From an uncultured Clostridia bacterium (GTDB lineage Bacteria; Bacillota; Clostridia; Christensenellales; DTU072), in assembly GCA_944363505.1 (NCBI GenBank), contig CALVUD010000002.1, forward strand, positions 1 through 64,000: a stretch of DNA of 64,000 bases. Reading direction: 5' to 3'. The translations under genes were made by a program, and so were the position numbers. The stretch's first letter is position 1. The number at the start of each line of letters is the position of its first letter. The notes under the pieces were generated by a model. It ran no database searches and was not told where the DNA came from. It saw only the letters and a program-made list of their open reading frames with translations. Positions 17,629 to 26,181 of this stretch are shown one piece after another.

Positions 17629-18621
17629 ATGAAAAAGTATGTAATGGCAGTTGTAGGGGCGACCGGAATGGTCGGCTCAAAGTTTCTGAAGGTGCTGGAA
17701 GAGCGCAAACTCCCCGTGTCCGAATATTATCTGTTCGCTTCCAAAAAATCGGCGGGCAAAGAAATCGATTTCATGGGCAAAAAACACACCGTGATAGAAC
17801 TGAACTCCGAAAACATAAAGGGTAAAGGCATCGAGATCGCTCTTTTCTCCGCAGGCGGCTCCGTATCCAAGGAATTCGCTCCGCAATTTGCCGAACTCGG
17901 CGCGGTAGTAATCGATAACTCCAGTCAATGGCGCATGTACGACGACGTTCCGCTGGTCGTACCGGAAGTCAACGGCGAGGAAGCGCTGAACAACCACGGC
18001 ATCATCGCCAATCCGAACTGCTCCACAATCCAGGCGGTGGTGGCGTTAAAGCCCCTGGACGACGCTTTCGGCATCAAGCGCGTCGTATATTCTACATACC
18101 AGGCGGTTTCGGGCGCCGGCGTCGCGGGATACAACGACCTAAGAGACGGTACCACCACGAAGTTCCCCTATCCCATCACGGGCAACGTGCTGCCGCATAT
18201 CGACGTGTTCCTTCCCAACGGATACACCAAGGAAGAGGAAAAAATGATCAAGGAAACCCGCAAGATCCTCAAAAAACCCGATCTGCGCGTTACCGCCACG
18301 ACCGTCAGAGTTCCCGTTTTCCACGGACACAGCGAATCCGTCAACGTGGAGTTCGAAAAGCCCTGCACCGTCGAGGGAATCAAAGCCGCTCTGCAAAGTA
18401 TGCCCAACGTGGTCATAGTCGACGATCCGGCAAACCTCAAATACCCCATGCCCATATATGCAGAAGACACCGACGAAGTTTATGTCGGCAGGATAAGACT
18501 GGACGACTCCGTTCAATACGGTTGCAACCTCTGGGTCGTAGCCGACAACATACGCAAAGGAGCCGCGACGAACGCGGTTCAGATCGCGGAATATCTCATT
18601 TCGCACGACGCCGTAAAATAA
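17629..18621 (+). CDS. asd: Aspartate-semialdehyde dehydrogenase
   Basis: 330 residues. The NADPH-binding GATGMVG is at 10-16 and the catalytic cysteine C131 in NPNCSTIQ. It reduces aspartyl phosphate to aspartate semialdehyde, the branch point to lysine/diaminopimelate, threonine and methionine. First gene of asd-dapA-dapB, which here feeds the peptidoglycan diaminopimelate pathway; dapA starts 10 bases after the stop. Confidence 0.97.
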   Translation: MKKYVMAVVGATGMVGSKFLKVLEERKLPVSEYYLFASKKSAGKEIDFMGKKHTVIELNSENIKGKGIEIALFSAGGSVSKEFAPQFAELGAVVIDNSSQWRMYDDVPLVVPEVNGEEALNNHGIIANPNCSTIQAVVALKPLDDAFGIKRVVYSTYQAVSGAGVAGYNDLRDGTTTKFPYPITGNVLPHIDVFLPNGYTKEEEKMIKETRKILKKPDLRVTATTVRVPVFHGHSESVNVEFEKPCTVEGIKAALQSMPNVVIVDDPANLKYPMPIYAEDTDEVYVGRIRLDDSVQYGCNLWVVADNIRKGAATNAVQIAEYLISHDAVK

Positions 18622-18631
18622 GGAGGCAGCT

Positions 18632-19516
18632 ATGTCAATTTTCAAAGGAGCGGCAACGGCTCTCGTTACGCCGTTTATTGACGATAAGGTAGACTTCAAG
18701 TCGCTGGAAACGCTTGTCGACAAGCAGCTCGAAGGCAACATCGACGCTTTGATCGTCAACGGCACGACAGGCGAACCCACTACAATGACGCATTTCGAGC
18801 GCACCGCCGTCGCGGGCGCGGTAATCGAGCACGTCAAAAAACGCATCCCCGTAATTTTAGGCGCGGGAAGCAACAATACTTATACCGCGATAGAATACGC
18901 GAAAGAAAACGAACAACTCGGCGCCGACGGTATACTGACAGTAACTCCCTACTATAACAAATGCACCCAGTCGGGTCTCGTTGCGCACTACAAGGCTATT
19001 GCGGACGCGGTTGATCTTCCCGTCATAATGTATAACGTTCCCGGCAGAACCGGCGTAAACATCGCCCCGGAAACTTGTCTGAAACTGGCAGGCTACCGCG
19101 GCATACAGGCGATAAAGGAAGCCAGCGGCAACCTGCATCAGTTCATGGAGCTTTCGCGTCTGGTTCGGGGCAAACTCGACATCTACTCGGGCGACGACGG
19201 ATTGGTGTATCCTCTGCTCGCGTTGGGCGCGATCGGCGTTATTTCGGTAGCTTCCAACGTTTGCCCTCGGTACATGCACGATATGGTGTACAAGTATTTC
19301 GAAGGCGATACGGAAACCTCGCTGAACATGCAACACAAGATCGAGCCTTTGGTCGGCGCGCTGTTTGCGGAAGTCAATCCCATTCCCGTAAAATGCGCTT
19401 TAAAACTTATGGGTCTGATACCGGACGATTATATGCGTTTACCGCTGACCCGTTCCGAAAAGGTCGCAGAAATGCGTCAGGCGCTGAACGATTTCGGCAT
19501 TGCCACGGAGGCGTAA
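18632..19516 (+). CDS. dapA: 4-hydroxy-tetrahydrodipicolinate synthase
   Basis: 294 residues, a TIM barrel. The Schiff-base lysine is K162 (AIKEASG) and the catalytic tyrosine Y134 (MYNVPGRTG). It condenses pyruvate with aspartate semialdehyde. A GGAGG ribosome site lies in the 10-base gap after asd, and dapB follows after one base. Confidence 0.97.
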   Translation: MSIFKGAATALVTPFIDDKVDFKSLETLVDKQLEGNIDALIVNGTTGEPTTMTHFERTAVAGAVIEHVKKRIPVILGAGSNNTYTAIEYAKENEQLGADGILTVTPYYNKCTQSGLVAHYKAIADAVDLPVIMYNVPGRTGVNIAPETCLKLAGYRGIQAIKEASGNLHQFMELSRLVRGKLDIYSGDDGLVYPLLALGAIGVISVASNVCPRYMHDMVYKYFEGDTETSLNMQHKIEPLVGALFAEVNPIPVKCALKLMGLIPDDYMRLPLTRSEKVAEMRQALNDFGIATEA

Positions 19517-19517
19517 G

Positions 19518-20264
19518 ATGCGTATAATCTTAAGCGGCGCGGGCGGCGCGATGGGACGCACGACAATAGCTACCGTCAAAAACCATCCCGAACACGTCAT
19601 CGTTGCGGGCGTGGATAAATTTGCCGATCCCTCTTCGTTCGATTTTCCCGTTTACGACTCTTTCGCCAAAGTTACCGAAAAAGCCGATTGCATCATCGAC
19701 TTTTCCGTAAAAGCCGCGCTGAAAGGAATTCTGGAGTATGCCGTCAAGAACGACGTTCCCGTGGTGCTGTGCACGACGGGATACGATTCGGACGATACCG
19801 CCGCGATCAAAGCCGCGGCGGCAAAGGTACCCGTCCTTATGAGCGGGAATATGTCGCTCGGCGTCAATACGCTGATAAAACTCGTAAAAGAAGCCGCAAA
19901 AGCCTTATCGGGCGCGGATATCGAAATAATAGAACAGCATCACCACAACAAAGCGGACGCCCCTTCCGGCACCGCGAAAATGCTGTTAAACGCCGCCAAA
20001 GAGATCCGAGGCGAGCTGACGCCGGTATACGGCAGAGAAGGTATCGTCGGGAAGCGCAGACCGGAAGAAATCGGAGTTCACGCGGTAAGAGGCGGCAGCA
20101 TCGTCGGAAAACACGAAGTCATGTTTATCCTGAACAACGAAATCGTTACCTTAAAGCACGAAGCCGAAAGCAAAGCCGTATTCTCCGAGGGCGCGTTAAG
20201 GGCGGCCGCTTTTCTGACATCCTCCCCTGCGGGACTTTACTCGATGAGCGACGTTTTAAAATAA
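19518..20264 (+). CDS. dapB: 4-hydroxy-tetrahydrodipicolinate reductase
   Basis: 248 residues. NAD(P)-binding GAGGAMGR starts at 7; the signature EQHHHNKADAPSGTA (139-153) includes the catalytic histidine and lysine K145. The ATG at 19518 is preferred over a start at 19500 inside dapA because GGAGG lies just before it. Last gene of the operon, followed by a terminator. Confidence 0.97.
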   Translation: MRIILSGAGGAMGRTTIATVKNHPEHVIVAGVDKFADPSSFDFPVYDSFAKVTEKADCIIDFSVKAALKGILEYAVKNDVPVVLCTTGYDSDDTAAIKAAAAKVPVLMSGNMSLGVNTLIKLVKEAAKALSGADIEIIEQHHHNKADAPSGTAKMLLNAAKEIRGELTPVYGREGIVGKRRPEEIGVHAVRGGSIVGKHEVMFILNNEIVTLKHEAESKAVFSEGALRAAAFLTSSPAGLYSMSDVLK

Positions 20265-20293
20265 CGGCGCACAATTCGATTATGAGCGTTTTA

Positions 20294-20321
20294 AAAGGCT
20301 TGCCTCTCGGCAAGCCTTTTC
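20294..20321 (+). terminator. Terminator after dapB
   Basis: AAAGGCTTGCC-TCTC-GGCAAGCCTTTT, an 11-bp stem with TCTC loop. It lies between the convergent dapB and dtd genes and, being A-rich upstream and T-rich downstream, can serve both. Confidence 0.85.
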
Positions 20322-20336
20322 GGTTTCAGTACGTAT

Positions 20337-20774
20337 TCAACATTCCCATATTATAGTAACCGGACCGGAATTGTTTTGGGCGATACGCATATCCGCGCCG
20401 AAAACTCCGTATTTCACGTTTATGCCGTAGCCCGATATCAACTTTCCCGCGTATTCGTACAACGATCTCGCTCTGTCCGGCGCTTCCGCCCCGAAAAAAT
20501 CGGGTCGATTCCCGCGCGAACAGTCCGCGAGCAGCGTGAACTGCGAAACCAGCAATATCTCCCCTTTCACGTCTTGAACGGAAAGATTCAGCTTCCCGGC
20601 AGCGTCTTCGAATATGCGCATATTTACAATTTTTTTGACGCTTTTTTCGACTTTTGCTTCGTCGTCGCCTTTAGCTACGCCGAAATACACGACAAGACCT
20701 TCGGCGATTTCGGAGATCTTTTCGCCGTCGACGCACAATACCGCGCCCGAAACGCGTTGCAATACCGCTTTCAA
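20337..20774 (-). CDS. dtd: D-aminoacyl-tRNA deacylase
   Basis: 145 residues, the standard length. SQFTL near 78 and the Gly-cisPro motif NSGPVTI near the C-terminus are the active-site signatures. It removes D-amino acids and glycine from mischarged tRNA. The start is TTG at 20774 (then KAVLQRV), fixed by GGGAGG six bases upstream and a TTGA overlap with the stop of the upstream lipoprotein gene; a longer reading would lie inside that gene. Confidence 0.93.
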   Translation of the reverse strand: MKAVLQRVSGAVLCVDGEKISEIAEGLVVYFGVAKGDDEAKVEKSVKKIVNMRIFEDAAGKLNLSVQDVKGEILLVSQFTLLADCSRGNRPDFFGAEAPDRARSLYEYAGKLISGYGINVKYGVFGADMRIAQNNSGPVTIIWEC

Positions 20775-23752
20775 TTTTCGCCTCCCGAGGTATCTGAGAC
20801 CGAGTCGGTAAACGTTATTTTCATGCCGGAAGGCGTATTTTTGTTCCAGTCGGTTCCCTTGGAAATATCGTTCCACTGCGCTTCGGTCATGCCCGTAACT
20901 ATTTCCTGAAGCGAACCGCAACCTCTGAACGCGGAAACACCGACTGCGGAAATACCGCTGAATGTAATCTTTCCGAGCTTATTCATACCCGAAAACGCCC
21001 CGTAATATATAGCTATGCTCTCGGTAACGACTATTTCCGACAGCGTATCGGGGATGTCCGCGAAATAGCTGAGATTAGTGCCCGCCGTCTGCTCCGTCCA
21101 ACCCGCATAACGCGATTCGGAATAATCGAAAACGTAGCCCGCAAGCGCGAATGCGCCTTTAGCGTTACGGTATGCGCCGACAAACGGTACGCTGAGTTTT
21201 TCAAGCGACGACGTCTTTGCAAAAGTGAGTTCGGTAATAGTAAGTACGGAATCCGGAACGCTGACAGAAATTACGGAATCATTGTTTTCAAAGGTGCCTG
21301 CAAGGACCGTAACCGTCAGCCCGCCGATACTTTCAGGAATAATGACTTCGGTTTCCGAACCGGTATACTTCGTCAATGCCGCAAAACCGTCTTTAGAAAC
21401 GTATTCATAGCCGTCGGCGCTGTTTTTAGAGGATATTCTGTAATTGTACTCTACCCCGCTCATGCCCGAATCCAGCCAATGCGAACTCCAGCCGGTCAGC
21501 GGCTTAAAGTCGATCACAATGTCAATTTCCGAGGACGAATAATAGAAAATTTCGCTCCCCACGCTCACCGTACCCGCAGGGATATACGCATAGGTAAGCT
21601 TTCCCGTCGCTCCGAACGCGCGATCGCCTATCTCCCTTAATCCGAGCGGAAGATCGGCTGTTTCCAGCGCCGTGTCGTAAAACGCGTTTTTACCTATACT
21701 TTTCAACGAAGACGGGAGATTGACCGACGAAAGCGATTTACAGCCTTTAAACGCGTCGGAATATATTTCGCTCAAGCCATCGGGTAATTCCACCTCGGTA
21801 ACGAAATCGTTATCGGAAAAAGCGCCCGACGCTATCGAAACCACGCCCGAAGGTACGGAATAAACCTTATCGGTTTTCGCCGCAGGGTACAGCGTCAGCA
21901 CCTGACCGCCCGAGGACAAAAGCACCCCGGAATCCGAAGTGAACGCGCCGCCGGAAACTACCGTAATGTCCGTCAATGCCGTACAACCCGAAAAAGCGCT
22001 GCCGCCCAAAGAGGTCAGCGCACCGTTTAAAACGACGGTAGTCAACGCTCTGCAACCGTAAAAAGCTTCCGAGCCCAAAGTTTCCAGGCTTTCCGGCGCG
22101 GTAAATGCTTTAAGCTTCGTACAGCCGCGGAACGCTCTTTCGCCTATTTCCGTCAGACACGACGGGAATGAGATATTTTCTATCGAAGTACAGTTTTCGA
22201 ACGCGCTTGCGCCGACTTTGGTCAAAACGGCGTTATCGCCGAAAGAAACCGAATTCAACGCACTGCAATTATAGAAAGCGCTCTCGCCTATAAACGAAAC
22301 GCTTTCGAGATCTATCGATTCAAGCGCCGAGCAACCGGAAAATACCTGTTTTTCCAGACGGCTTACCCCGGACGGAAGCACTACGCTCTTTATCAGCTTG
22401 GCGTTTGAAAACGCGCCTTCGCCTATAGATAAAACGCTTTCCGGTATCGAAAGAGAACTGAGTTTTACCATTCCCGAAAAAGCGTATGCTCCTATTGAGG
22501 ATACTTCTCCGTTAATAACCAGATTTTCGCACGCGCGCGCTTCTCTGAAAGCGTTATCCGCTATTTCCGTAACCGAAGTTCCGACGGTAACGCTCTTTGC
22601 CGCCCAAATGTTATAGAAAGCGGATTTGCCGATACTTTCAACGCTGTTAGGTATCGTAACCGAAGAAATTTTTCTGCAATTATAAAACGCATACTCGCCG
22701 ATCGAACGAATGCCTTCTCTTAATACCAGCGACTCCGCGGCATAAGCGTTTCTGAACGCGTCGTTGCCTATCTTGACGACGCTTTCGGGAATGTTGACGG
22801 TTCTTAGAGAATTGGCGTTATAGAAAGCTCCGTCGCCTATTTCGGTAACGTTCGTCCAAGTAACGTTTTTAAGATTTTTGCAATCCTTAAATGAATTTTG
22901 GGAAACTTTTTCAAGAGCAGTGGGTAACTGAACGTTTAATAACGCTTCGCATCCTTCGAATGCCGAAACTCCTATAGAGGCTATGGAATTGGAAAAGTTG
23001 ACTTTTTCCAGAGCTTTACATCCCTTGAACGCATTGTCGCCTATCGACACATATCCCATAGGGATCGTAACCGAAGTCAGGTTTTCCTGATTTTCGAACA
23101 AACCGTTCCCCACGGCGGTTATGTCGGAACCGTTCAATTTCAAAGGAAGCGTGATCTCGCTTAGCCCTTTACCCGCTTCCGTAAGCGAAACAAGAACTCC
23201 ATTTTCGGCATTGAAATAGTTCTCGGCGGCAAGCGTATTCCATTTTGCGTACAAAGTTATATCCCTGACTATCGCCGTTCCGCTGAGAAATTGAGTTTCG
23301 AAAGTCAGATCGTAATACCAGCCCGCGAAATCGTAACCCGTTCTGGTGGGCGGCGCGGGTAAAGTCAGAGCTGCGCCCTTGGTAAGCGTAACGGCGCCAA
23401 CGGTGCTGCCGCCACGCGAATCGAAAGTAACGCGGCAGGTTTCGTTAGGAGACGTATCTATCAAAAAATGCGCGTAAACCGAAATATCGTCGATAACTTT
23501 AGTCGTTTCGGTAAAAGGTTGCGTCCAAACGTCCTTGTCCAGATACCAGCCGTCAAAGCGGTATCCGTTCATCGTTGGCGCGGCGGGTAAAGCGCCGAGC
23601 GAAGATCCCGAGCTCGTTTCGGCGGAATAATAGACCTGTCCGTCAATTAAAAACGAAACCTTGACTTTATCCTTATTACAAGCGACCGTTGCCGAAACAA
23701 GCGTTATAATCAATATCAGAAATATTAATATTTTGATTCCCGTGCGACGCAT
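20771..23752 (-). CDS. BspA-type leucine-rich-repeat lipoprotein with InlB-like repeats
   Basis: 993 residues. The signal peptide ends in a lipobox (SATVAC, cysteine near 25), so it is a membrane-anchored surface protein. Two Listeria-Bacteroides (InlB B) repeats with GYxFxGWYxD occupy about 40-170. From about 195 to 690 run some twenty LRR_5 repeats with I(G/S)xxAFxxCxxLxxVxLP spacing; a second LRR block and an 80-residue tail follow. Such proteins bind host or microbial surfaces. There is no LPXTG or S-layer motif. The stop overlaps the dtd TTG start, oddly coupling a surface protein to a housekeeping enzyme. Confidence 0.9.
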   Translation of the reverse strand: MRRTGIKILIFLILIITLVSATVACNKDKVKVSFLIDGQVYYSAETSSGSSLGALPAAPTMNGYRFDGWYLDKDVWTQPFTETTKVIDDISVYAHFLIDTSPNETCRVTFDSRGGSTVGAVTLTKGAALTLPAPPTRTGYDFAGWYYDLTFETQFLSGTAIVRDITLYAKWNTLAAENYFNAENGVLVSLTEAGKGLSEITLPLKLNGSDITAVGNGLFENQENLTSVTIPMGYVSIGDNAFKGCKALEKVNFSNSIASIGVSAFEGCEALLNVQLPTALEKVSQNSFKDCKNLKNVTWTNVTEIGDGAFYNANSLRTVNIPESVVKIGNDAFRNAYAAESLVLREGIRSIGEYAFYNCRKISSVTIPNSVESIGKSAFYNIWAAKSVTVGTSVTEIADNAFREARACENLVINGEVSSIGAYAFSGMVKLSSLSIPESVLSIGEGAFSNAKLIKSVVLPSGVSRLEKQVFSGCSALESIDLESVSFIGESAFYNCSALNSVSFGDNAVLTKVGASAFENCTSIENISFPSCLTEIGERAFRGCTKLKAFTAPESLETLGSEAFYGCRALTTVVLNGALTSLGGSAFSGCTALTDITVVSGGAFTSDSGVLLSSGGQVLTLYPAAKTDKVYSVPSGVVSIASGAFSDNDFVTEVELPDGLSEIYSDAFKGCKSLSSVNLPSSLKSIGKNAFYDTALETADLPLGLREIGDRAFGATGKLTYAYIPAGTVSVGSEIFYYSSSEIDIVIDFKPLTGWSSHWLDSGMSGVEYNYRISSKNSADGYEYVSKDGFAALTKYTGSETEVIIPESIGGLTVTVLAGTFENNDSVISVSVPDSVLTITELTFAKTSSLEKLSVPFVGAYRNAKGAFALAGYVFDYSESRYAGWTEQTAGTNLSYFADIPDTLSEIVVTESIAIYYGAFSGMNKLGKITFSGISAVGVSAFRGCGSLQEIVTGMTEAQWNDISKGTDWNKNTPSGMKITFTDSVSDTSGGEN

Positions 23753-23783
23753 ATCGCTCCTTTATCCCTAATCCGTCTGAAAT

Positions 23784-23813
23784 ATTATAAAACTATATAT
23801 GTATTAAAGTCAA
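23784..23813 (-). promoter_or_regulatory. Promoter of the LRR lipoprotein gene
   Basis: TTGACT (23808-23813), 18-bp spacer and TATAAT (23784-23789); ribosome site AAAGGAG precedes the ATG at 23752. Confidence 0.75.
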
Positions 23814-23862
23814 TAACAAGGAGAACATAATCATTCTCCTTTCACCCAACACTCACAATTTG

Positions 23863-23882
23863 GCGGCGCATAAGCGCCGCCC
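23863..23882 (-). terminator. Hairpin after the 50-residue zinc-ribbon gene
   Basis: GGCGGCGC-TTAT-GCGCCGCC, an 8-bp GC stem 17 bases after the stop. No long T tract follows, so termination is probable but not certain. Confidence 0.5.
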
Positions 23883-23898
23883 GATTGTCTTGTCTTGG

Positions 23899-24051
23899 TT
23901 ACTTATCCATGCACTCGAAACTGTCGTTCGAGCAGCTGGGGCACGGGGGCATTTTGTCGCCCGAACCCAAAGAAACCTTGGTGTGACATTTGGTGCAGCT
24001 GTAAGTGCCGCTTCCGGGTTTTTCACCCGTCTTGACTATACATCTGTTCAT
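23899..24051 (-). CDS. Small zinc-ribbon protein
   Basis: 50 residues with two CxxC knuckles: CTKC (19-22) and CPSC (37-40), plus Cys4 and Cys47. The pattern TYSCTKC...MPPCPSC is that of a rubredoxin-like zinc ribbon common in Clostridia; no enzymatic role can be assigned. An excellent ribosome site GGAGGG lies 8 bases before the ATG. It stands alone between the lipoprotein gene and tRNA-Gly. Confidence 0.8.
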   Translation of the reverse strand: MNRCIVKTGEKPGSGTYSCTKCHTKVSLGSGDKMPPCPSCSNDSFECMDK

Positions 24052-24275
24052 TGTAAGTCCCTCCTTTAAGTTATGTCATTATTTTGCGTAGGGCGGTAAA
24101 GAATATTCAAAGTTTCAAAAACAAATTTTGTAATAATTCATTTAATAGAGAAACTTTAAAAAAAACTAAAAAAATTCAATATTTGTCTGTCGAAATACAC
24201 AAATACCGAACTTGTGCCCGGGAAAACCTGCGCGAACGCTTTTTATCTTTTCCTGCTTCCGTTTTCTTTACGGGT
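24052..24275. other. AT-rich gene-free stretch
   Basis: About 220 bases before the tRNA-Gly hairpin. A poor 8-bp inverted repeat AAAGTTTC/GAAACTTT is the only structure seen. No gene or clear promoter is visible. Confidence 0.4.
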
Positions 24276-24332
24276 TTTCGCTCCAAAAGCAAAAAGCAAC
24301 CATTCTGGCTGCTCCTTGCTTTTGGAGCGAAA
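24276..24332. repeat. 17-bp inverted repeat that includes the tRNA-Gly 3' end
   Basis: 24276-24292 and 24316-24332 are perfect reverse complements (TTTCGCTCCAAAAGCAA). The right arm contains the acceptor 3' strand and CCA of tRNA-Gly. The 23-base centre forms a further inner stem, so the transcript could fold into one long hairpin. Confidence 0.75.
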
Positions 24333-24397
24333 GACGGGATTCGAACCCGCAACAACTGCCTTGGGAAGGCAGGATTCTACCGTTGAACTACTTTCGC
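24323..24397 (-). tRNA. tRNA-Gly (anticodon CCC)
   Basis: 75 bases with encoded CCA. Acceptor GCGAAAG/CTTTCGC, D arm with AGTTCAACGGTAGAA, anticodon stem CTGCC/GGCAG with loop TTCCCAA (anticodon CCC) and T arm GGGTTCGAATCCC. Confidence 0.95.
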
Positions 24398-24557
24398 ATA
24401 TTCAATTTGTTATATTATATCATTCCGTTTTGAGTTTTGCAAGTATAGAATAATGCCTTTCGTTAAATCTCAAAATGCCTTTCTACAACGAAGATGCGCG
24501 GATCCCGTTGCCATTATCCCGATATGATGATATTATATGGAAAAGGAAGATACGATT

Positions 24558-24899
24558 ATGAAGAAAAAACTTGCGTTCGTGATAATTATCGCCGTATTTA
24601 CGGCCATATGCTGCGCCGCACTTCAAGGGTGCGTAAGAGAAAACGTTTACTCCGTCACCGCCGAGGGATCCGAGTTTTACGACGTGGCACTGAGCTCCGA
24701 CAAGGCGGCTCCGGGTGAAAAAGTTACGTTCACCGTTACTCCCGCCGCGAATGCGGAGATAACGTCCGTTACGATGAACCACAGGACGCTGATCGCCGTC
24801 GACGGCGTTTATTCGTTTGTAATGCCCGACAAAGCGGCGATCATCCTGATAGAATACAAGTTGACAGACTCGGGCTCCGCTATTGTACCGGCGAGCTAA
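24558..24899 (+). CDS. Small lipoprotein with a divergent InlB-type beta repeat
   Basis: 113 residues. Signal peptide with lipobox AALQGC near residue 20. The rest is one beta domain, KVTFTVTPAANAEITSV...DGVYSFVMPDKAAI, also present in the next gene, resembling divergent InlB B-repeats. Surface role unknown. The ATG at 24558 is chosen because the lysine-rich signal start and AAGGAAG fit it better than the ATG at 24537. A strong terminator follows. Confidence 0.75.
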   Translation: MKKKLAFVIIIAVFTAICCAALQGCVRENVYSVTAEGSEFYDVALSSDKAAPGEKVTFTVTPAANAEITSVTMNHRTLIAVDGVYSFVMPDKAAIILIEYKLTDSGSAIVPAS

Positions 24900-24925
24900 G
24901 CATGACTGCGCCCCTATCGTCCGAC

Positions 24926-24948
24926 CGCTCCGCGAATGCGGAGTTTTT
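24926..24948 (+). terminator. Terminator between the two lipoprotein genes
   Basis: CTCCGC-GAAT-GCGGAG followed by TTTTTT, a classic rho-independent terminator. Confidence 0.9.
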
Positions 24949-24953
24949 TCATA

Positions 24954-24982
24954 TTGATTATATTTTACGCGTGTGCTAAAAT
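24954..24982 (+). promoter_or_regulatory. Promoter of the 364-residue lipoprotein
   Basis: TTGATT (24954-24959), 17-bp spacer and TAAAAT (24977-24982). The AAAGGAG at 24995-25001 is 22 bases before the ATG at 25024, an unusually long distance. Confidence 0.7.
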
Positions 24983-25023
24983 AATAATATCTTGAAAGGA
25001 GACGCCTGTGCGGCAAACGCGTT

Positions 25024-26118
25024 ATGAAAAAGAAGCTTATTATTTTGATTGCCTGCGCTGCGATATCGGTGCTGACCATATCGGCGGTCGCGGCGTGTAC
25101 CGATCCCTCCACCTATACGGTAGAATGGTTCCCGAGCGAACAATATACCGTAGACTGTCCCGTTACCGAGGCGGAAACGGGAGACACGATACGCTTTACG
25201 GTCGCTCCCGCGAACGGCGTGACGCTGACGGGCGTATACGCAAACGGCATTCCGTGCGAATTCGACGGAACGTACTACTATTTCGCCATGCCCGAAGGCG
25301 GTGCAATCATCACCGTGCAGACCTCGCCCGTTTCCGCGGGCGGCGATGGCGGAGACGGCGGTTCCGAAACGTATACGGAAGTTTTGGTGAGCGGCGATCT
25401 GTCGTGGAGAAGCGATACTCCCGACGAAATGCCGACAGCGGAAACGGGCGATGAATATGCCACCTACCGCCTGTACTTCGACTTCGCGGAATCGAAATAT
25501 CTGTCGGGCGACTCCGTCACCCTGACTTCGCTGACTACCGACGTACTCCCGCAAGAGGCGCTCGGCGAAGTATCGCTCTGGAGCGATAACATGGGCAACA
25601 GATATGCTTACGGTTATTTCGACGTCGATCTGCTCACGGCAAATCCCGGCACGGCATATATTTCCGTACATGTCGACGCAGATATGGGCGGCACGTCGAT
25701 AGACGATACCATCGTCAAAAAAATCGATATCGTCCCCTACTCCGAATTCACTTCCGAGGTATGGACGGAGACCGTCACCGTCAATATCCCCGATTGGGCG
25801 GACTACGAAGGGCTGACGATACAGGTATCGAACGACACTATGTGGAAATACGGGTTAAGCGCCGACATATATACCGTTGAAGTGACCGGGGAAACCACAG
25901 TCATCGAAGCGGAGTATCTCCCCAAGGGCGGCGGTCTCGGAATAACGGTGTATTACGATAATCCGAATTACGGCGAACCGGGCGAATCCCAGCGGAGCTT
26001 TATTGAATTACCCGAAGTAGTGGGCGAAGGAAGCACCGCAACGGATCTCGTCAGATTCGACGGGTCCTACGCATACTTCCCGCTCCCGAACGGCTCGATC
26101 GAGATAACGGCAAATTGA
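25024..26118 (+). CDS. Lipoprotein with InlB-type repeats, paralogue of the preceding gene
   Basis: 364 residues. Signal peptide with lipobox SAVAAC near 25. Residues 40-100 repeat the domain of the 113-residue neighbour (DTIRFTVAPANGVTLTGV...DGTYYYFAMPEGGAI), then a glycine-rich linker, a central beta region and a C-terminal domain that again ends in a YAYFPLPNGSIEI-type strand. Probably surface-exposed adhesin or sensor; function unknown. Start: ATG 25024 reads straight into the signal peptide, but the ribosome site is far; an in-frame CTG at 25006 would be close to it. Confidence 0.75.
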   Translation: MKKKLIILIACAAISVLTISAVAACTDPSTYTVEWFPSEQYTVDCPVTEAETGDTIRFTVAPANGVTLTGVYANGIPCEFDGTYYYFAMPEGGAIITVQTSPVSAGGDGGDGGSETYTEVLVSGDLSWRSDTPDEMPTAETGDEYATYRLYFDFAESKYLSGDSVTLTSLTTDVLPQEALGEVSLWSDNMGNRYAYGYFDVDLLTANPGTAYISVHVDADMGGTSIDDTIVKKIDIVPYSEFTSEVWTETVTVNIPDWADYEGLTIQVSNDTMWKYGLSADIYTVEVTGETTVIEAEYLPKGGGLGITVYYDNPNYGEPGESQRSFIELPEVVGEGSTATDLVRFDGSYAYFPLPNGSIEITAN

Positions 26119-26138
26119 TGCACCGATATCATCAAAAA

Positions 26139-26166
26139 AAAGAAGCCTTCGGGCTTCTTTTTTTTG
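26139..26166 (+). terminator. Bidirectional terminator after the lipoprotein
   Basis: AAAAGAAGCC-TTCG-GGCTTCTTTTTTTT, lying between two convergent genes and usable from both sides. Confidence 0.9.
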
Positions 26167-26181
26167 ATAAATTATACTTTT

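Noticed and set aside
25008..25454. GTG-started alternative frame at the 364-residue lipoprotein
   Set aside because: The ribosome site fits, but the frame has no signal peptide or family and the overlapping frame encodes a clear lipoprotein.
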